From: Muriicola jejuensis
GTDB taxonomy: Bacteria > Bacteroidota > Bacteroidia > Flavobacteriales > Flavobacteriaceae
Length of the DNA: 64,000 nt
Direction: 5' to 3'
Assembly: GCF_010671595.1 (NCBI RefSeq)
Contig: NZ_JAABOP010000004.1
Coordinates: 1-64,000, forward strand
The first letter of the stretch is position 1, and the number at the start of each line of letters is the position of its first letter. Below, piece by piece: positions 1-8,884 of this stretch. The notes beneath the pieces are model-generated. The model searched no databases. It was not told the origin of the DNA and saw nothing but the letters and a program-made list of their open reading frames with translations. Made by a program: the position numbers and the translations under genes.

Positions 1-124
1 GTTCAACCTCATTTTTTGGGATTCCAAAAATCAATCCTTTAATCCAGTCATAAATTGCGTTTATAGCCGTCCAAATTCCACCAAGAATCCAAGTGAAAAG
101 GATTTCCGCAATTATTTCTCCCAT
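1..124 (-). CDS. small membrane protein, C-terminus cut by window edge
   Basis: An open frame runs on the minus strand from an ATG at 124 to the window edge and gives at least 41 residues starting MGEIIAEILFTWILGG. It is hydrophobic with three Trp and no charged cluster, so it looks like a small membrane protein; the rest lies outside the window. I do not recognise a family. Base composition here is more AT-rich than in the genes that follow, and no porX-related function is implied. The interval 125-266 between this gene and porX holds an inverted repeat (163-180) and nothing else I can support. Confidence 0.4.
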   Translation of the reverse strand, partial: MGEIIAEILFTWILGGIWTAINAIYDWIKGLIFGIPKNEVE

Positions 125-162
125 GTATGGTGTAGATTTGAGAAAGGTTGGTAATGTGTTAC

Positions 163-180
163 AACTTGTTTTAACAAGTT
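163..180. repeat. inverted repeat upstream of the partial small gene
   Basis: Arms aacttgtt (163-170) and aacaagtt (173-180) are perfect complements separated by two bases. The repeat sits about 40 nt upstream of the minus-strand ATG at 124, where an operator would be expected. It has no T-run, so a terminator is less likely. Function is unknown. Confidence 0.35.
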
Positions 181-266
181 AAAAATAGCACTTATCCACC
201 TCGCTATTTGGATAAAAATTCATTCAAATAAACTTTATCTGCCCACTGATTCTCATGTAACGTCTT

Positions 267-1811
267 CTAACGTGGTTGGAGTATAACAAACGGTATGATC
301 ATCTCCTCCAGACTTACCCCCCCGTGCTGGTAGGTATTCCTGTAATAACTCACATAGTGGTTGTAATTGTTGGGGTAGGCAAAGAAGAGGTCGTTTTTGG
401 CAAAGATAAAGGAGCTGCTCATGGTCAGGCTCGGCAGGTAGATCTTTCCAGGATCCTTTGCCTCCAGCACGTCCTTGGCCTCATAAGACAGGCTGCGCCC
501 GGTCTTGTACCTGAGGTTGAGGCTGGTCTCCCGGTCGCCTATGACCTTAGAAGGCTGCTTTACGTTAATGGTGCCGTGGTCTGTGGTGATGATCAGCTTC
601 ATCCCCAGGGTCCTCGCTTTCTGTATGATCTCCAGCAAGGGGGAATTCCGGAACCAGCTCTGGGTGAGGGAACGATAGGCCTTGTCATTCGAGGCCAGTT
701 CCTTGATCACGTCCATTTCCGTCTTGGCATGGGAAAGCATGTCCACAAAGTTGTAGACGATGACCGTGAGGTCGTTCTTCTTCTGGCTGTTGAAGTTCTG
801 CACCAGCTGTTTCCCCTGTTTCAGGCTGCTGATCTTGAAGTACTCCCATTCCAGGTTCAGCCCCAGCCTTTGTAACTGAGCTTCCAGGAATTTGTCCTCA
901 AACAGGTTTTTTCCGCCTTCATCCGTATCGTTTTTCCACCATTGGGGATATTTCTTTTCCATCTCCAGGGGCATGAGTCCCGAGAAAAGGGCATTCCGGG
1001 CATACTGTGTCGCCGTTGGCAGGATGCTGTAATAGGGCTGTTCCTTCACCTTTTTATAGAAGGGGGAGAGCACATCCTCAAAAGACACCCATTGGTCATA
1101 CCTCAGGTTGTCTATGACCACCAGGAGGGTGGGCTGCTCTTTCAGTTCTGGCTGCACCCATTCCCTAAAAAGGGTATGCGACATGACCGGCCCGTCCCCC
1201 TCGCGGAACCATTCCGGGTACCGCTTGTCTATAAACTTTCCAAACTGGTTGTTGGCTTCGATCTTCTGGGATTCCAGGATCTCAAACATGCCCGAATCCT
1301 CGATCTCCTCCAGCCTCAATTCCCAGGTGATCAGCTTCCTGTACAGGTCGGCCCATTCCTCATAGGTATTCACCATAGACAAGTCCATGGAGATCTTCCT
1401 GAATTCCTGCTGGTAGTTGGAGGTGGTCTTTTCGGAGATCAGGCGGGAATGGTCCAGGGTCTTTTTAAGGGACAAAAGGATCTGGTTGGGGTTCACCGGT
1501 TTGATCAGGTAGTCGGCGATCTTGGAACCTATGGCCTCTTCCATGATGGTCTCCTCTTCACTCCTGGTGATCATCACCACCGGTATGGCCGGCGCCCTGT
1601 TCTTTATTTCATTCAGCGTATCAAGGCCGGAGAGGCCTGGCATATTCTCATCCAGGAAAACGATGTCGAACTGGGTCTTTTCCATTTCCTCCAGGGCATC
1701 CTGCCCACTTTTGCAGGTGACCACCTGGTATTTCTTCTCTTCCAGAAACAGGATATGGGGCTTAAGCATGTCGATCTCGTCATCCACCCACAGTATTGTA
1801 ATCGTTTTCAT
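267..1811 (-). CDS. porX: PorX: response regulator with PglZ domain, T9SS regulator
   Basis: This is a 514-residue two-domain regulator. Residues 1-120 are a CheY-like receiver with the acidic pair in WVDDE, the phospho-acceptor Asp54 in FLDENMPG and the conserved Lys in YLIKP. The C-terminal half is a PglZ/alkaline-phosphatase-superfamily domain with VVIDNLRYD, TATQYARNA and TTDHG, which carry the expected nucleophile Thr and metal ligands. PorX is known in Porphyromonas and Flavobacterium as the PorY partner that controls type IX secretion genes with the ECF sigma factor SigP. The gene is divergent from the HD gene across 34 bp. No porY or sigP is visible here. The family length of about 515-520 residues is met. 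Confidence 0.93.
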   Translation of the reverse strand: MKTITILWVDDEIDMLKPHILFLEEKKYQVVTCKSGQDALEEMEKTQFDIVFLDENMPGLSGLDTLNEIKNRAPAIPVVMITRSEEETIMEEAIGSKIADYLIKPVNPNQILLSLKKTLDHSRLISEKTTSNYQQEFRKISMDLSMVNTYEEWADLYRKLITWELRLEEIEDSGMFEILESQKIEANNQFGKFIDKRYPEWFREGDGPVMSHTLFREWVQPELKEQPTLLVVIDNLRYDQWVSFEDVLSPFYKKVKEQPYYSILPTATQYARNALFSGLMPLEMEKKYPQWWKNDTDEGGKNLFEDKFLEAQLQRLGLNLEWEYFKISSLKQGKQLVQNFNSQKKNDLTVIVYNFVDMLSHAKTEMDVIKELASNDKAYRSLTQSWFRNSPLLEIIQKARTLGMKLIITTDHGTINVKQPSKVIGDRETSLNLRYKTGRSLSYEAKDVLEAKDPGKIYLPSLTMSSSFIFAKNDLFFAYPNNYNHYVSYYRNTYQHGGVSLEEMIIPFVILQPR

Positions 1812-1825
1812 TTAGCGTATCTTTA
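1796..1825 (+). promoter_or_regulatory. candidate promoter for the HD gene
   Basis: TTG at 1796-1798 and TAtcTTTA at 1818-1825 are separated by 19 nt, close to the Bacteroidota TTG/TAnnTTTG consensus. It lies over the first codons of porX and would start transcription about 15 nt before the TTG start at 1846. Confidence 0.45.
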
Positions 1826-1845
1826 CCCCTTTAAATCGCAGAAAA

Positions 1846-3078
1846 TTGGCCACCACCAGGAAGTTGAAGTTATTTAACGATCCAATTTACGGATTTATTA
1901 GTATTCCCAACAACCGACTTTTTAATCTCATTTCCCATCCTTATTTCCAAAGGATTCGGAGGATCTCCCAGATGGGGATGTCCTACCTCGTCTTTCCCGG
2001 GGCCCACCATACTCGGTTTCACCATGCCCTGGGGAGTATGCACCTCATGCAGCAGGCCATTCAGGTGCTCCGTTACAAGAACGTCGAGATCACCGATAAG
2101 GAGGCTGACGGCCTTCTCTTTGCCATCCTGCTGCACGACATAGGGCATGGGCCTTTTTCCCATGCCATGGAGCACAGCCTGGTGGAAGGGATCTCTCATG
2201 AAGAACTCTCCCTGCTCTTTATGCAGCACCTCAATGAGGAGTTTTCCGGGGAGCTTTCTTGTGCGATCGAGATCTTCAAGGGCACCTATCCCAAAAAGTT
2301 TTTAAACCAGCTCGTGTCGAGTCAGCTCGACATGGACCGGCTCGACTATCTGAAACGGGATAGTTTCTACACGGGGGTGGCCGAAGGGAACATCAATGCG
2401 GAACGGCTTATCACCATGCTTAACGTGGTAGACGGGTCGCTCGTCATAGAAGAGAAGGGGATCTATTCCGTAGAAAAATTCCTGATGGCCAGACGATTTA
2501 TGTACTGGCAGGTCTATCTTCACAAAACCGGTATTGCAGCAGAACAGCTTTTGATCCGGGTTCTGCGAAGAGCGAGGGAATTGCATTCAGGAGGAGAAGA
2601 ACTGTCGGGGAGCGACCCACTGTTATATTTTCTGCTCAACCGGGTAAAAAGGGAAGGGTTTAACCGGGAAGTCCTGGAACGATTCTCATCCCTGGATGAT
2701 GTGGATGTGCTCTCGGCCCTGAAAGCCTGGCAGAACCATCCCGACTTTGTATTGGCGGAACTCAGCCGTATGATCCTCAACCGAAACCTTTTAAAGGTAA
2801 AGGTGAAGAACAAGCAGGTATCTGACGAAAAACTGGAGGGGATGAGAACAGGTTTGGCGAAGGATTTCGGGATAGGGGAGCATGAGGCGGCCTATTTCAT
2901 CTTTACCGGTACCATTGAAAACAGGGCGTATAACCACGAGAAGGAGAACATTAATATATTGATGGGTAACTCCCGGACCATCGATGTGGCCCGGGCTTCG
3001 GACCACCTGAATCTGGATGCCCTCTCCAAAACCGTGACCAAGCATTATATCTGTTACCCCAAGAAAAGCGTTTCGTAA
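1846..3078 (+). CDS. HD-domain phosphohydrolase (dNTPase-like)
   Basis: This 410-residue soluble protein is of the HD superfamily, related to bacterial YdhJ-type and SAMHD1-like dNTP triphosphohydrolases. The metal site is visible as [12 protein letters not shown] followed by [15 protein letters not shown], and [14 protein letters not shown] is the usual third motif. Substrate cannot be told from sequence. The start is TTG at 1846: there is an in-frame stop at 1813, no ATG lies between, and the family's conserved FNDPIYGFI begins only nine residues later. A promoter-like element overlaps porX just upstream. The stop is 47 nt before lpxD, which has its own -7 box, so the two may be transcribed separately. 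Confidence 0.85.
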   Translation: MATTRKLKLFNDPIYGFISIPNNRLFNLISHPYFQRIRRISQMGMSYLVFPGAHHTRFHHALGSMHLMQQAIQVLRYKNVEITDKEADGLLFAILLHDIGHGPFSHAMEHSLVEGISHEELSLLFMQHLNEEFSGELSCAIEIFKGTYPKKFLNQLVSSQLDMDRLDYLKRDSFYTGVAEGNINAERLITMLNVVDGSLVIEEKGIYSVEKFLMARRFMYWQVYLHKTGIAAEQLLIRVLRRARELHSGGEELSGSDPLLYFLLNRVKREGFNREVLERFSSLDDVDVLSALKAWQNHPDFVLAELSRMILNRNLLKVKVKNKQVSDEKLEGMRTGLAKDFGIGEHEAAYFIFTGTIENRAYNHEKENINILMGNSRTIDVARASDHLNLDALSKTVTKHYICYPKKSVS

Positions 3079-3085
3079 TTTTTCT

Positions 3086-3093
3086 TACTTTTG
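3086..3093 (+). promoter_or_regulatory. -7 box of the lpx cluster
   Basis: TActTTTG matches the TAnnTTTG element exactly and lies in the 47-nt gap between the HD gene and lpxD, about 33 nt before the lpxD start. No clear TTG was found at the usual distance upstream. Confidence 0.45.
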
Positions 3094-3125
3094 TCCGATC
3101 GAATCCTAGTCCAAAAAATCAGCGT

Positions 3126-4148
3126 TTGAAATTCACAGCAAGTCAGATAGCGGGTATCCTTGAAGGAGAGGTTCATGGGAACCCCGAAATCTCTGTCCAT
3201 AAGCTGGCGAAGATCGAAGAAGGGGTAGAGGGTTCGCTCACCTTTCTGGCAAACCCCAAGTACACCCATTATATCTACAGCACCGAGGCCTCCATCACTA
3301 TTGTCAACAAGGATTTCAAGCCGGAACAGGAGATTACCACCACCCTCATCAAAGTGGAGGACGCTTACAAGTCCTTTTCCAAGTTGCTCGAATTCTACAA
3401 CAACGTAAAAAATAACAAGGTAGGGATAGAAAAGCCCGTGTTCCTTTCGGAAAGCGCCTCTTACGGAGAGGATTTTTACCTGGGGGCTTTCTCTTATCTT
3501 GGAAATAACGTCAGGATCGGAAACAACGTAAAGATCTATCCCAATGTCTATCTGGGCGACAATGTCACGATTGGCAACAATGTGGTCATCTACTCCGGGG
3601 CAAAGATCTATTCAGAATCGGTCATCGGGAATGGCTGCATGATCCACAGTGCCGTGATCATAGGGGCAGACGGTTTTGGCTTTACCCCCAACCGTGAAGG
3701 GGAATACAGCAAGGTTCCCCAAACAGGGAATGTGATCGTGGAAGACAACGTTGAAATTGGAGCCGGGACGACCATAGACCGGGCGACTCTCGGGTCCACT
3801 ATTTTAAGGAAGGGAGTAAAACTGGATAATCAAATTCAGATCGCTCACAACGTCGAAATAGGCGAACATACAGTGATCGCTGCCCAGACGGGGATTGCAG
3901 GGTCCACTAAGATCGGGAAGAACTGCCTGATCGGCGGACAGGTGGGGATCGTTGGCCATATCACCATAGGGGACCGGGTGAAGATCCAGGCGCAATCCGG
4001 GATCATTCGGAACGTGAAGGACGATGAGGTCCTGCAAGGCTCCCCTGCATTGAACTACGCCGACTTTAACAAATCATACGTGCATTTTAAAAATTTGACC
4101 AGGCTGGTGGGCAGGATCGCAGACCTGGAAAAAAATAATGGAGATTGA
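3126..4148 (+). CDS. lpxD: UDP-3-O-(3-hydroxyacyl)glucosamine N-acyltransferase
   Basis: LpxD adds the second 3-hydroxyacyl chain, from acyl-ACP to the amino group of UDP-3-O-acyl-glucosamine, the third step of lipid A synthesis in the cytoplasm. The 340-residue protein has the N-terminal uridine-binding domain (about 1-105, with ANPKY and VEDAYKSF) and then a left-handed beta-helix of hexapeptide repeats. The catalytic His lies in [14 protein letters not shown]. The start is TTG at 3126; family members begin MKFTxxQIAxILxGEV, which matches from exactly this codon, and no ATG is available. It is followed six nt later by lpxC-fabZ and so heads a lipid A operon. A second paralog is at 6908. Confidence 0.93.
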   Translation: MKFTASQIAGILEGEVHGNPEISVHKLAKIEEGVEGSLTFLANPKYTHYIYSTEASITIVNKDFKPEQEITTTLIKVEDAYKSFSKLLEFYNNVKNNKVGIEKPVFLSESASYGEDFYLGAFSYLGNNVRIGNNVKIYPNVYLGDNVTIGNNVVIYSGAKIYSESVIGNGCMIHSAVIIGADGFGFTPNREGEYSKVPQTGNVIVEDNVEIGAGTTIDRATLGSTILRKGVKLDNQIQIAHNVEIGEHTVIAAQTGIAGSTKIGKNCLIGGQVGIVGHITIGDRVKIQAQSGIIRNVKDDEVLQGSPALNYADFNKSYVHFKNLTRLVGRIADLEKNNGD

Positions 4149-4153
4149 AGTCT

Positions 4154-5542
4154 ATGGTGAAACAAAGGACCATCGCTAAAGAAGTAGAGCTCACCGGGGT
4201 GGGATTACACACCGGGGAAAAGGTGACCATGAAATTTGTTCCCGCGCCGGAGAATCACGGCTATGCATTTAAACGGGTAGACCTGGAAGGTGAACCCGTC
4301 ATTGAAGCGGATGCCAACTATGTGATCAACACACAGAGGGGCACCAACCTGGAGAAGAGGGGGGTAAAGATACAGACGTCGGAGCATGTCCTGGCGGCTT
4401 TGGTAGGCCTGGAGATAGACAACGTGCTTATCGAACTCGATTCGCCCGAACCGCCCATAATGGATGGATCTTCCAAATTCTTTGTCGAAGCCCTGGAAAA
4501 GGCCGGGATCGTTGAACAGGAGGCCGAAAGGGAGGAGTACGTGGTCAAGGAGGTGATCAGCTACAAGGACGAGGCTACGGGAAGTGAGATCACCGTGATC
4601 CCTTCAGACGAATATCAGGTGACCACTATGGTCGACTTTGGCACAAAGGTCCTGGGCACTCAGAACGCCACCCTGGAACGCCTGTCTGATTTCAAAAAGG
4701 AGATCGCAGACGCCCGTACATTCAGCTTTCTTCACGAGCTCGAAATGCTTCTTGAAAACGGCCTCATCAAAGGAGGGGACCTCAATAATGCCATCGTTTA
4801 CGTAGACAAGGAGATCTCTGAATCTACAATGAAAAAGCTCGAAAAAGCTTTTAAGAAGAAGAAATTATCGGTCAAGCCCAACGGCATCCTGGACAACCTT
4901 ACCTTGCATCAGCCCAATGAGGCTGCCAGGCATAAATTACTGGATGTGATCGGGGACCTGGCACTGACCGGCACGCGTATTCGCGGGAAGGTGATCGCCA
5001 ACAAACCCGGTCACTATGTAAATACCCAATTTGCCAAGAAACTCTCAAAGATCATCAAACTGGAGAAACGGAACAATGTGCCCAAATACGACCTGAATGA
5101 GCCGCCTCTGATGGATATCCACCAGATCATGGCCATGCTGCCTCACAGGCCTCCCTTTTTGCTGATCGATCGCATCCTGGAACTTTCAGATACCCACGTG
5201 GTGGGCATGAAGAATGTCTCCATGAACGAACCCTTCTTTGTGGGGCACTTTCCGGGAGCTCCCGTTATGCCGGGTGTTCTCCAGGTGGAGGCCATGGCCC
5301 AGACAGGGGGTATCCTCGTGCTGAGCACCGTACCGGACCCCGAGAATTATCTGACCTTCTTTATGAAGATCGACAATGTAAAATTCAAACAAAAAGTCCT
5401 CCCGGGAGATACCCTTATCTTCCACTGCAGCCTGATCACACCTATCAGGAGGGGGATATGCCATATGCAGGCTTATGCCTACGCCAACAATAAACTCGTT
5501 TGTGAGGCCGAGATGATGGCGCAAATCGCCAAAAAGAAATAA
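4154..5542 (+). CDS. lpxC-fabZ: bifunctional LpxC deacetylase / FabZ dehydratase
   Basis: This is a fusion of the committed lipid A enzyme, the Zn-dependent UDP-3-O-acyl-GlcNAc deacetylase LpxC (about residues 1-300), with the 3-hydroxyacyl-ACP dehydratase FabZ (about 315-462). LpxC zinc ligands are seen in TSEHVLAAL and RHKLLDVIGDLAL, and a catalytic His in KPGHYVNTQFA. The FabZ part shows HRPPFLLIDR and VGHFPGAPVMPGVLQVEAMAQ with its catalytic His and Glu. The fusion is known in Bacteroidota and ties membrane fatty acid and lipid A supply together. I chose ATG 4154 (MVKQRTIAKE) over the in-frame TTG nine nt earlier. lpxA follows after 1 nt. Confidence 0.95.
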   Translation: MVKQRTIAKEVELTGVGLHTGEKVTMKFVPAPENHGYAFKRVDLEGEPVIEADANYVINTQRGTNLEKRGVKIQTSEHVLAALVGLEIDNVLIELDSPEPPIMDGSSKFFVEALEKAGIVEQEAEREEYVVKEVISYKDEATGSEITVIPSDEYQVTTMVDFGTKVLGTQNATLERLSDFKKEIADARTFSFLHELEMLLENGLIKGGDLNNAIVYVDKEISESTMKKLEKAFKKKKLSVKPNGILDNLTLHQPNEAARHKLLDVIGDLALTGTRIRGKVIANKPGHYVNTQFAKKLSKIIKLEKRNNVPKYDLNEPPLMDIHQIMAMLPHRPPFLLIDRILELSDTHVVGMKNVSMNEPFFVGHFPGAPVMPGVLQVEAMAQTGGILVLSTVPDPENYLTFFMKIDNVKFKQKVLPGDTLIFHCSLITPIRRGICHMQAYAYANNKLVCEAEMMAQIAKKK

Positions 5543-5543
5543 C

Positions 5544-6329
5544 ATGAATCAACCGCTTGCTTATATCCATCCCGGGGCAAAGATTGCTAAGAACGTGGTG
5601 GTAGAACCCTTTACGACCATACATAACAATGTGACTATAGGGGAGGGAACCTGGATAGGTTCGAACGTCACCATTATGGAAGGTGCCCGTATCGGAAAGA
5701 ATTGCAATATCTTTCCAGGAGCGGTTATATCGGCCCCGCCCCAGGACCTGAAATACAAGGGGGAAGAGACCACTGTGGAGATCGGCAACAACACCACCAT
5801 CCGGGAATGTGCGACCATCAACAAGGGAACGGCAGACCGGATGAAAACCGTAATCGGGAAAAACTGTCTCATCATGGCATACTGCCATATCGCCCATGAC
5901 TGTTTTGTAGGCAATAACTGTATATTTTCGAATAATTCCACCCTGGCAGGACATGTGACCATAGGGGATAATGTTGTGCTGGCCGGACTCGTGGCGGTGC
6001 ACCAGTTCGTCTCCATAGGCAACCACGCATTTGTCACGGGCGGATCCCTGGTGAGAAAGGACGTGCCTCCCTATGTGAAAGGGGCTAGGGAACCCATGTC
6101 TTACGTCGGGATCAATTCGGTAGGATTGAGGAGAAGGGGGTTTGCCGCGGAAAAGATCAGGGAGATACAAAACATCTATCGCATCCTCTACCAGAAGAAC
6201 TACAACAATTCACAGGCGGTACAGATCATAGAGGCCGAAATGGAAGCTACCCCGGAAAGGGACGAGATCCTTCAGTTTATAAGGGACTCCCAGAGAGGGA
6301 TCATGAAAGGTTATTTTAGCACGAATTAA
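5544..6329 (+). CDS. lpxA: acyl-ACP--UDP-GlcNAc O-acyltransferase
   Basis: LpxA catalyses the first step of lipid A synthesis, moving a 3-hydroxyacyl chain from ACP to O3 of UDP-GlcNAc. The 261-residue protein is a left-handed beta-helix with hexapeptide repeats over about residues 5-190 and a helical C-terminal tail, the normal LpxA length. The catalytic His lies in YCHIAHDC, and the family features SAPPQDLKYKG and IRECATINKGT are intact. Its ATG follows the lpxC-fabZ stop by one base, so the two are almost certainly translated from one message. It precedes efp by 5 nt. Confidence 0.95.
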   Translation: MNQPLAYIHPGAKIAKNVVVEPFTTIHNNVTIGEGTWIGSNVTIMEGARIGKNCNIFPGAVISAPPQDLKYKGEETTVEIGNNTTIRECATINKGTADRMKTVIGKNCLIMAYCHIAHDCFVGNNCIFSNNSTLAGHVTIGDNVVLAGLVAVHQFVSIGNHAFVTGGSLVRKDVPPYVKGAREPMSYVGINSVGLRRRGFAAEKIREIQNIYRILYQKNYNNSQAVQIIEAEMEATPERDEILQFIRDSQRGIMKGYFSTN

Positions 6330-6334
6330 ATTTT

Positions 6335-6901
6335 ATGGCAAGTACATCAGATATCAGGAAAGGGTTGTGCATCAGGTACAACAACGACATCTATAAGATC
6401 ATAGAGTTCCTCCACGTAAAACCGGGGAAGGGTCCGGCCTTTGTAAGGACCAAACTAAAGAGCATCACCTCGGGGAAAGTGCTGGACAACACTTTTTCTG
6501 CAGGGCACAAGATCGAGGATGTGAGAGTGGAGACCCGGAGTTATCAGTTTCTGTACGCGGAAGGCACGACCTACCATTTTATGAACACAGAGGATTACAA
6601 TCAGATCGCTCTGCAGGAGGGCGCCCTGGATTCTCCTGAATTGCTGAAGGAAGGTGAGATCGTGACCATTATGTTCAATACAGAGGACAATATGCCCCTC
6701 TCGGTGGAAATGCCTGCCAGTGTGATCCTGGAGGTCACCCATACCGAGCCCGGGGTGAGAGGGAACACGGCAACGAACGCTACAAAACCGGCTACCCTGG
6801 AAACAGGGGCCACGGTGAATGTACCCCTTTTTATAAACGAGGGCGACAGGATCAAGGTAGATACCGAAAAGGGAAGCTACATGGAACGAGCCAAGGAATA
6901 A
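6335..6901 (+). CDS. efp: translation elongation factor P
   Basis: EF-P binds between the P and E sites of the ribosome and relieves stalling at polyproline stretches. The 188-residue protein has the three beta-barrel domains in full: KOW-like N-domain with the loop KPGKGPAFVRTK that carries the lysine at its tip, the OB domain, and a C-terminal domain containing TEPGVRGNTATNATKPA and GDRIKVDT. The lysine is unmodified or modified by an unknown route; no epmA/epmB genes are seen. It sits between lpxA and the lpxD paralog with gaps of 5 and 6 nt, so it is expressed with lipid A genes. Confidence 0.95.
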   Translation: MASTSDIRKGLCIRYNNDIYKIIEFLHVKPGKGPAFVRTKLKSITSGKVLDNTFSAGHKIEDVRVETRSYQFLYAEGTTYHFMNTEDYNQIALQEGALDSPELLKEGEIVTIMFNTEDNMPLSVEMPASVILEVTHTEPGVRGNTATNATKPATLETGATVNVPLFINEGDRIKVDTEKGSYMERAKE

Positions 6902-6907
6902 CAAGAC

Positions 6908-7843
6908 ATGAAATTCCCACAAACACAGACCTTAGAGCAGATCGCTGCACTCCTGGAGATCGAATTCGTGGGATCCCCGGATTTTCCGGTATCCGGAATG
7001 AACGAGATTCATGTAGTAGAACCTGGGGACATCGTATTTGTTGACCATCCAAAATACTATGACAAGGCACTGAATTCAAGAGCTACGGTGATCCTGATCA
7101 ATAAAAAAGTGGAATGCCCGGAAGGCAAGGCCCTTCTTCTTTCCGAAGACCCCTTCAGGGATTTTAACAAGCTGACCCGACATTTCCGTCCTTTTGTCAG
7201 TTCCTCTTCGAGCATTTCGGCCTCGGCTAGGATAGGTAAAAGCACGGTGGTTCAGCCGAATGTGTTTATCGGCAACCATGTGACCATTGGGGAAGGCTGT
7301 CTGATCCACCCCAACGTCACTATTTACGATCATTGCGTCATTGGTAACCATGTCCAGATCCACGCCGGTACAGTCCTGGGTTCCGACGCATTTTATTACA
7401 AGAACAGGCCTGAAGGATTCGATAAACTGCTGTCATGTGGAAGGGTGGTCATCGAAGACCATGTGGAGATAGGGGCGCTATGTACGGTAGACAAAGGGGT
7501 TACGGGAGATACCACGATAAAAGAAGGAAGCAAGCTGGACAACCAGGTACACGTGGGCCACGATACGGTCATTGGCAGGAAATGCCTGATCGCTTCCCAG
7601 ACCGGGATCGCGGGATGCGTGGTCATAGAAGACGAGGTGACCCTTTGGGGTCAGGTGGGGGTAACCAGTGCGGCCACCATAGGTAAAAAGGCCGTGGTCC
7701 TTGCTCAGACCGGGGTGGCAAAATCCCTGGCAGGAGGTAAGACCTATTTCGGCAGCCCCGCGGAAGAAGCCAGGGACAAACTAAAACAATTGGCCAACGT
7801 CAAAAGGATCCCCGAGATCCTGAAGCAAATTAATAAACAATAA
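6908..7843 (+). CDS. second LpxD-like N-acyltransferase paralog
   Basis: This 311-residue protein has the LpxD layout: an N-terminal domain (DIVFVDHPKYY, LLSEDPFRDFN) and a hexapeptide beta-helix. The position of the LpxD catalytic His is kept in LDNQVHVGHDTVIG. It differs from the lpxD product at 3126 by a shorter N-domain, by FYYKNRPEGFDKLLSCG where LpxD has its GFGFxP loop, and by ALCTVDKGVTGDT in place of TTIDRAT. It could be a second acyltransferase with another chain or sugar specificity, or a 3-amino-sugar N-acyltransferase. It is the last gene of the lpx operon; the next gene has a clear promoter. Confidence 0.8.
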   Translation: MKFPQTQTLEQIAALLEIEFVGSPDFPVSGMNEIHVVEPGDIVFVDHPKYYDKALNSRATVILINKKVECPEGKALLLSEDPFRDFNKLTRHFRPFVSSSSSISASARIGKSTVVQPNVFIGNHVTIGEGCLIHPNVTIYDHCVIGNHVQIHAGTVLGSDAFYYKNRPEGFDKLLSCGRVVIEDHVEIGALCTVDKGVTGDTTIKEGSKLDNQVHVGHDTVIGRKCLIASQTGIAGCVVIEDEVTLWGQVGVTSAATIGKKAVVLAQTGVAKSLAGGKTYFGSPAEEARDKLKQLANVKRIPEILKQINKQ

Positions 7844-7856
7844 AGACGGGATTGCT

Positions 7857-7886
7857 TTTGAGATCAAAGGCATTCCTATATTTTTG
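7857..7886 (+). promoter_or_regulatory. promoter of sucD
   Basis: TTTG at 7857-7860 and TAttTTTG at 7879-7886 are 18 nt apart, an essentially perfect Bacteroidota promoter. It lies between the stop of the lpxD paralog and the ATG at 7909. Confidence 0.7.
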
Positions 7887-7908
7887 TGCCGCGAATAAAC
7901 CATAGATC

Positions 7909-8781
7909 ATGAGTGTATTAGTCAATAAGAATTCCAAAATCATAGTACAGGGTTTTACAGGTAGTGAAGGTACTTTTCACGCCGAACAAATGATAGAATA
8001 CGGCACCAATGTGGTCGGCGGGGTAACTCCGGGTAAAGGGGGTCAGACCCATCTTGGAAAGCCGGTATTCAATACCGTAGAAGAAGCCGTACAGAAGGTA
8101 GGAGCGGACACTACGATCATCTTTGTTCCGCCTGCCTTTGCTGCTGATGCGATCATGGAAGCGGCCAGTGCCGGTATCAAGGTGATCATTACCATCACGG
8201 AAGGGATTCCGGTGGAAGATATGGTGAAGGCATATGACTATATCAAGGATAAGGACTGCAGGCTGATAGGTCCCAACTGCCCGGGAGTCATCACCCCAGG
8301 TGAGGCCAAGGTAGGGATCATGCCGGGATTCGTCTTTAAAAAGGGCCATGTCGGTATTGTTTCCAAATCGGGTACGCTTACCTATGAGGCGGCAGACCAG
8401 GTAGTACGCCAGGGACTCGGTATTACCACAGCCATCGGCATTGGTGGAGACCCGATCATAGGTACCACCACCAAAGAAGCGGTGCAACTGCTGATCAATG
8501 ACCCGGAGACCCGTTGCGTGGTCATGATCGGGGAGATTGGCGGGCAGCTGGAAGCTGATGCTGCCAACTGGTACAAGGAAAGCGGCAGCAAAAAGCCCAT
8601 CGTCGGGTTCATCGCTGGCGAAACTGCCCCTGCCGGAAGGACCATGGGTCACGCCGGTGCGATCGTAGGCGGAAGTGACGATACGGCCCAGGCCAAGAAA
8701 AGGATCATGAGGGAATGCGGGATTCACGTGGTGGATTCCCCGGCTGATATTGGCAAGAAAGTGAAGGAAGTAATGGGTTAA
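7909..8781 (+). CDS. sucD: succinate--CoA ligase, alpha subunit
   Basis: SucD is the CoA-binding and phospho-histidine subunit of succinyl-CoA synthetase in the TCA cycle. The 290-residue length is normal. Visible motifs are [11 protein letters not shown] at the N-terminal CoA-binding Rossmann domain, the Cys/Pro loop in [12 protein letters not shown], and the active His in [13 protein letters not shown] near residue 248. The beta subunit gene sucC is not adjacent, which is usual in this group. The gene is monocistronic: it has its own promoter (7857-7886) and a strong terminator (8801-8826). Confidence 0.96.
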   Translation: MSVLVNKNSKIIVQGFTGSEGTFHAEQMIEYGTNVVGGVTPGKGGQTHLGKPVFNTVEEAVQKVGADTTIIFVPPAFAADAIMEAASAGIKVIITITEGIPVEDMVKAYDYIKDKDCRLIGPNCPGVITPGEAKVGIMPGFVFKKGHVGIVSKSGTLTYEAADQVVRQGLGITTAIGIGGDPIIGTTTKEAVQLLINDPETRCVVMIGEIGGQLEADAANWYKESGSKKPIVGFIAGETAPAGRTMGHAGAIVGGSDDTAQAKKRIMRECGIHVVDSPADIGKKVKEVMG

Positions 8782-8800
8782 CCCTGGCCTCATTCAAATA

Positions 8801-8826
8801 AATCCCGACCAGATCGGGATTTTTTT
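8801..8826 (+). terminator. intrinsic terminator after sucD
   Basis: Arms aatcccga (8801-8808) and tcgggatt (8814-8821) pair perfectly over a 5-nt loop and are followed by a T-run to 8826. Confidence 0.85.
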
Positions 8827-8847
8827 CGCCTTAAACTTTACAACGTG

Positions 8848-8855
8848 TATCTTTG
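8848..8855 (+). promoter_or_regulatory. -7 box of fabG
   Basis: TAtcTTTG fits TAnnTTTG exactly, 30 nt before the fabG ATG and just after the sucD terminator. No TTG was found at the expected -33 distance. Confidence 0.5.
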
Positions 8856-8884
8856 AGAGAAGTGAAACGAATACTGACTACCAT

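Noticed and set aside
942-1877. 311-codon open frame antisense to porX
   Set aside because: porX is complete with all motifs on the other strand; the antisense product has low-complexity, unrecognisable sequence.
5445-6170. 241-codon open frame antisense to lpxA
   Set aside because: Shadow of a conserved beta-helix gene; no motif or start context.
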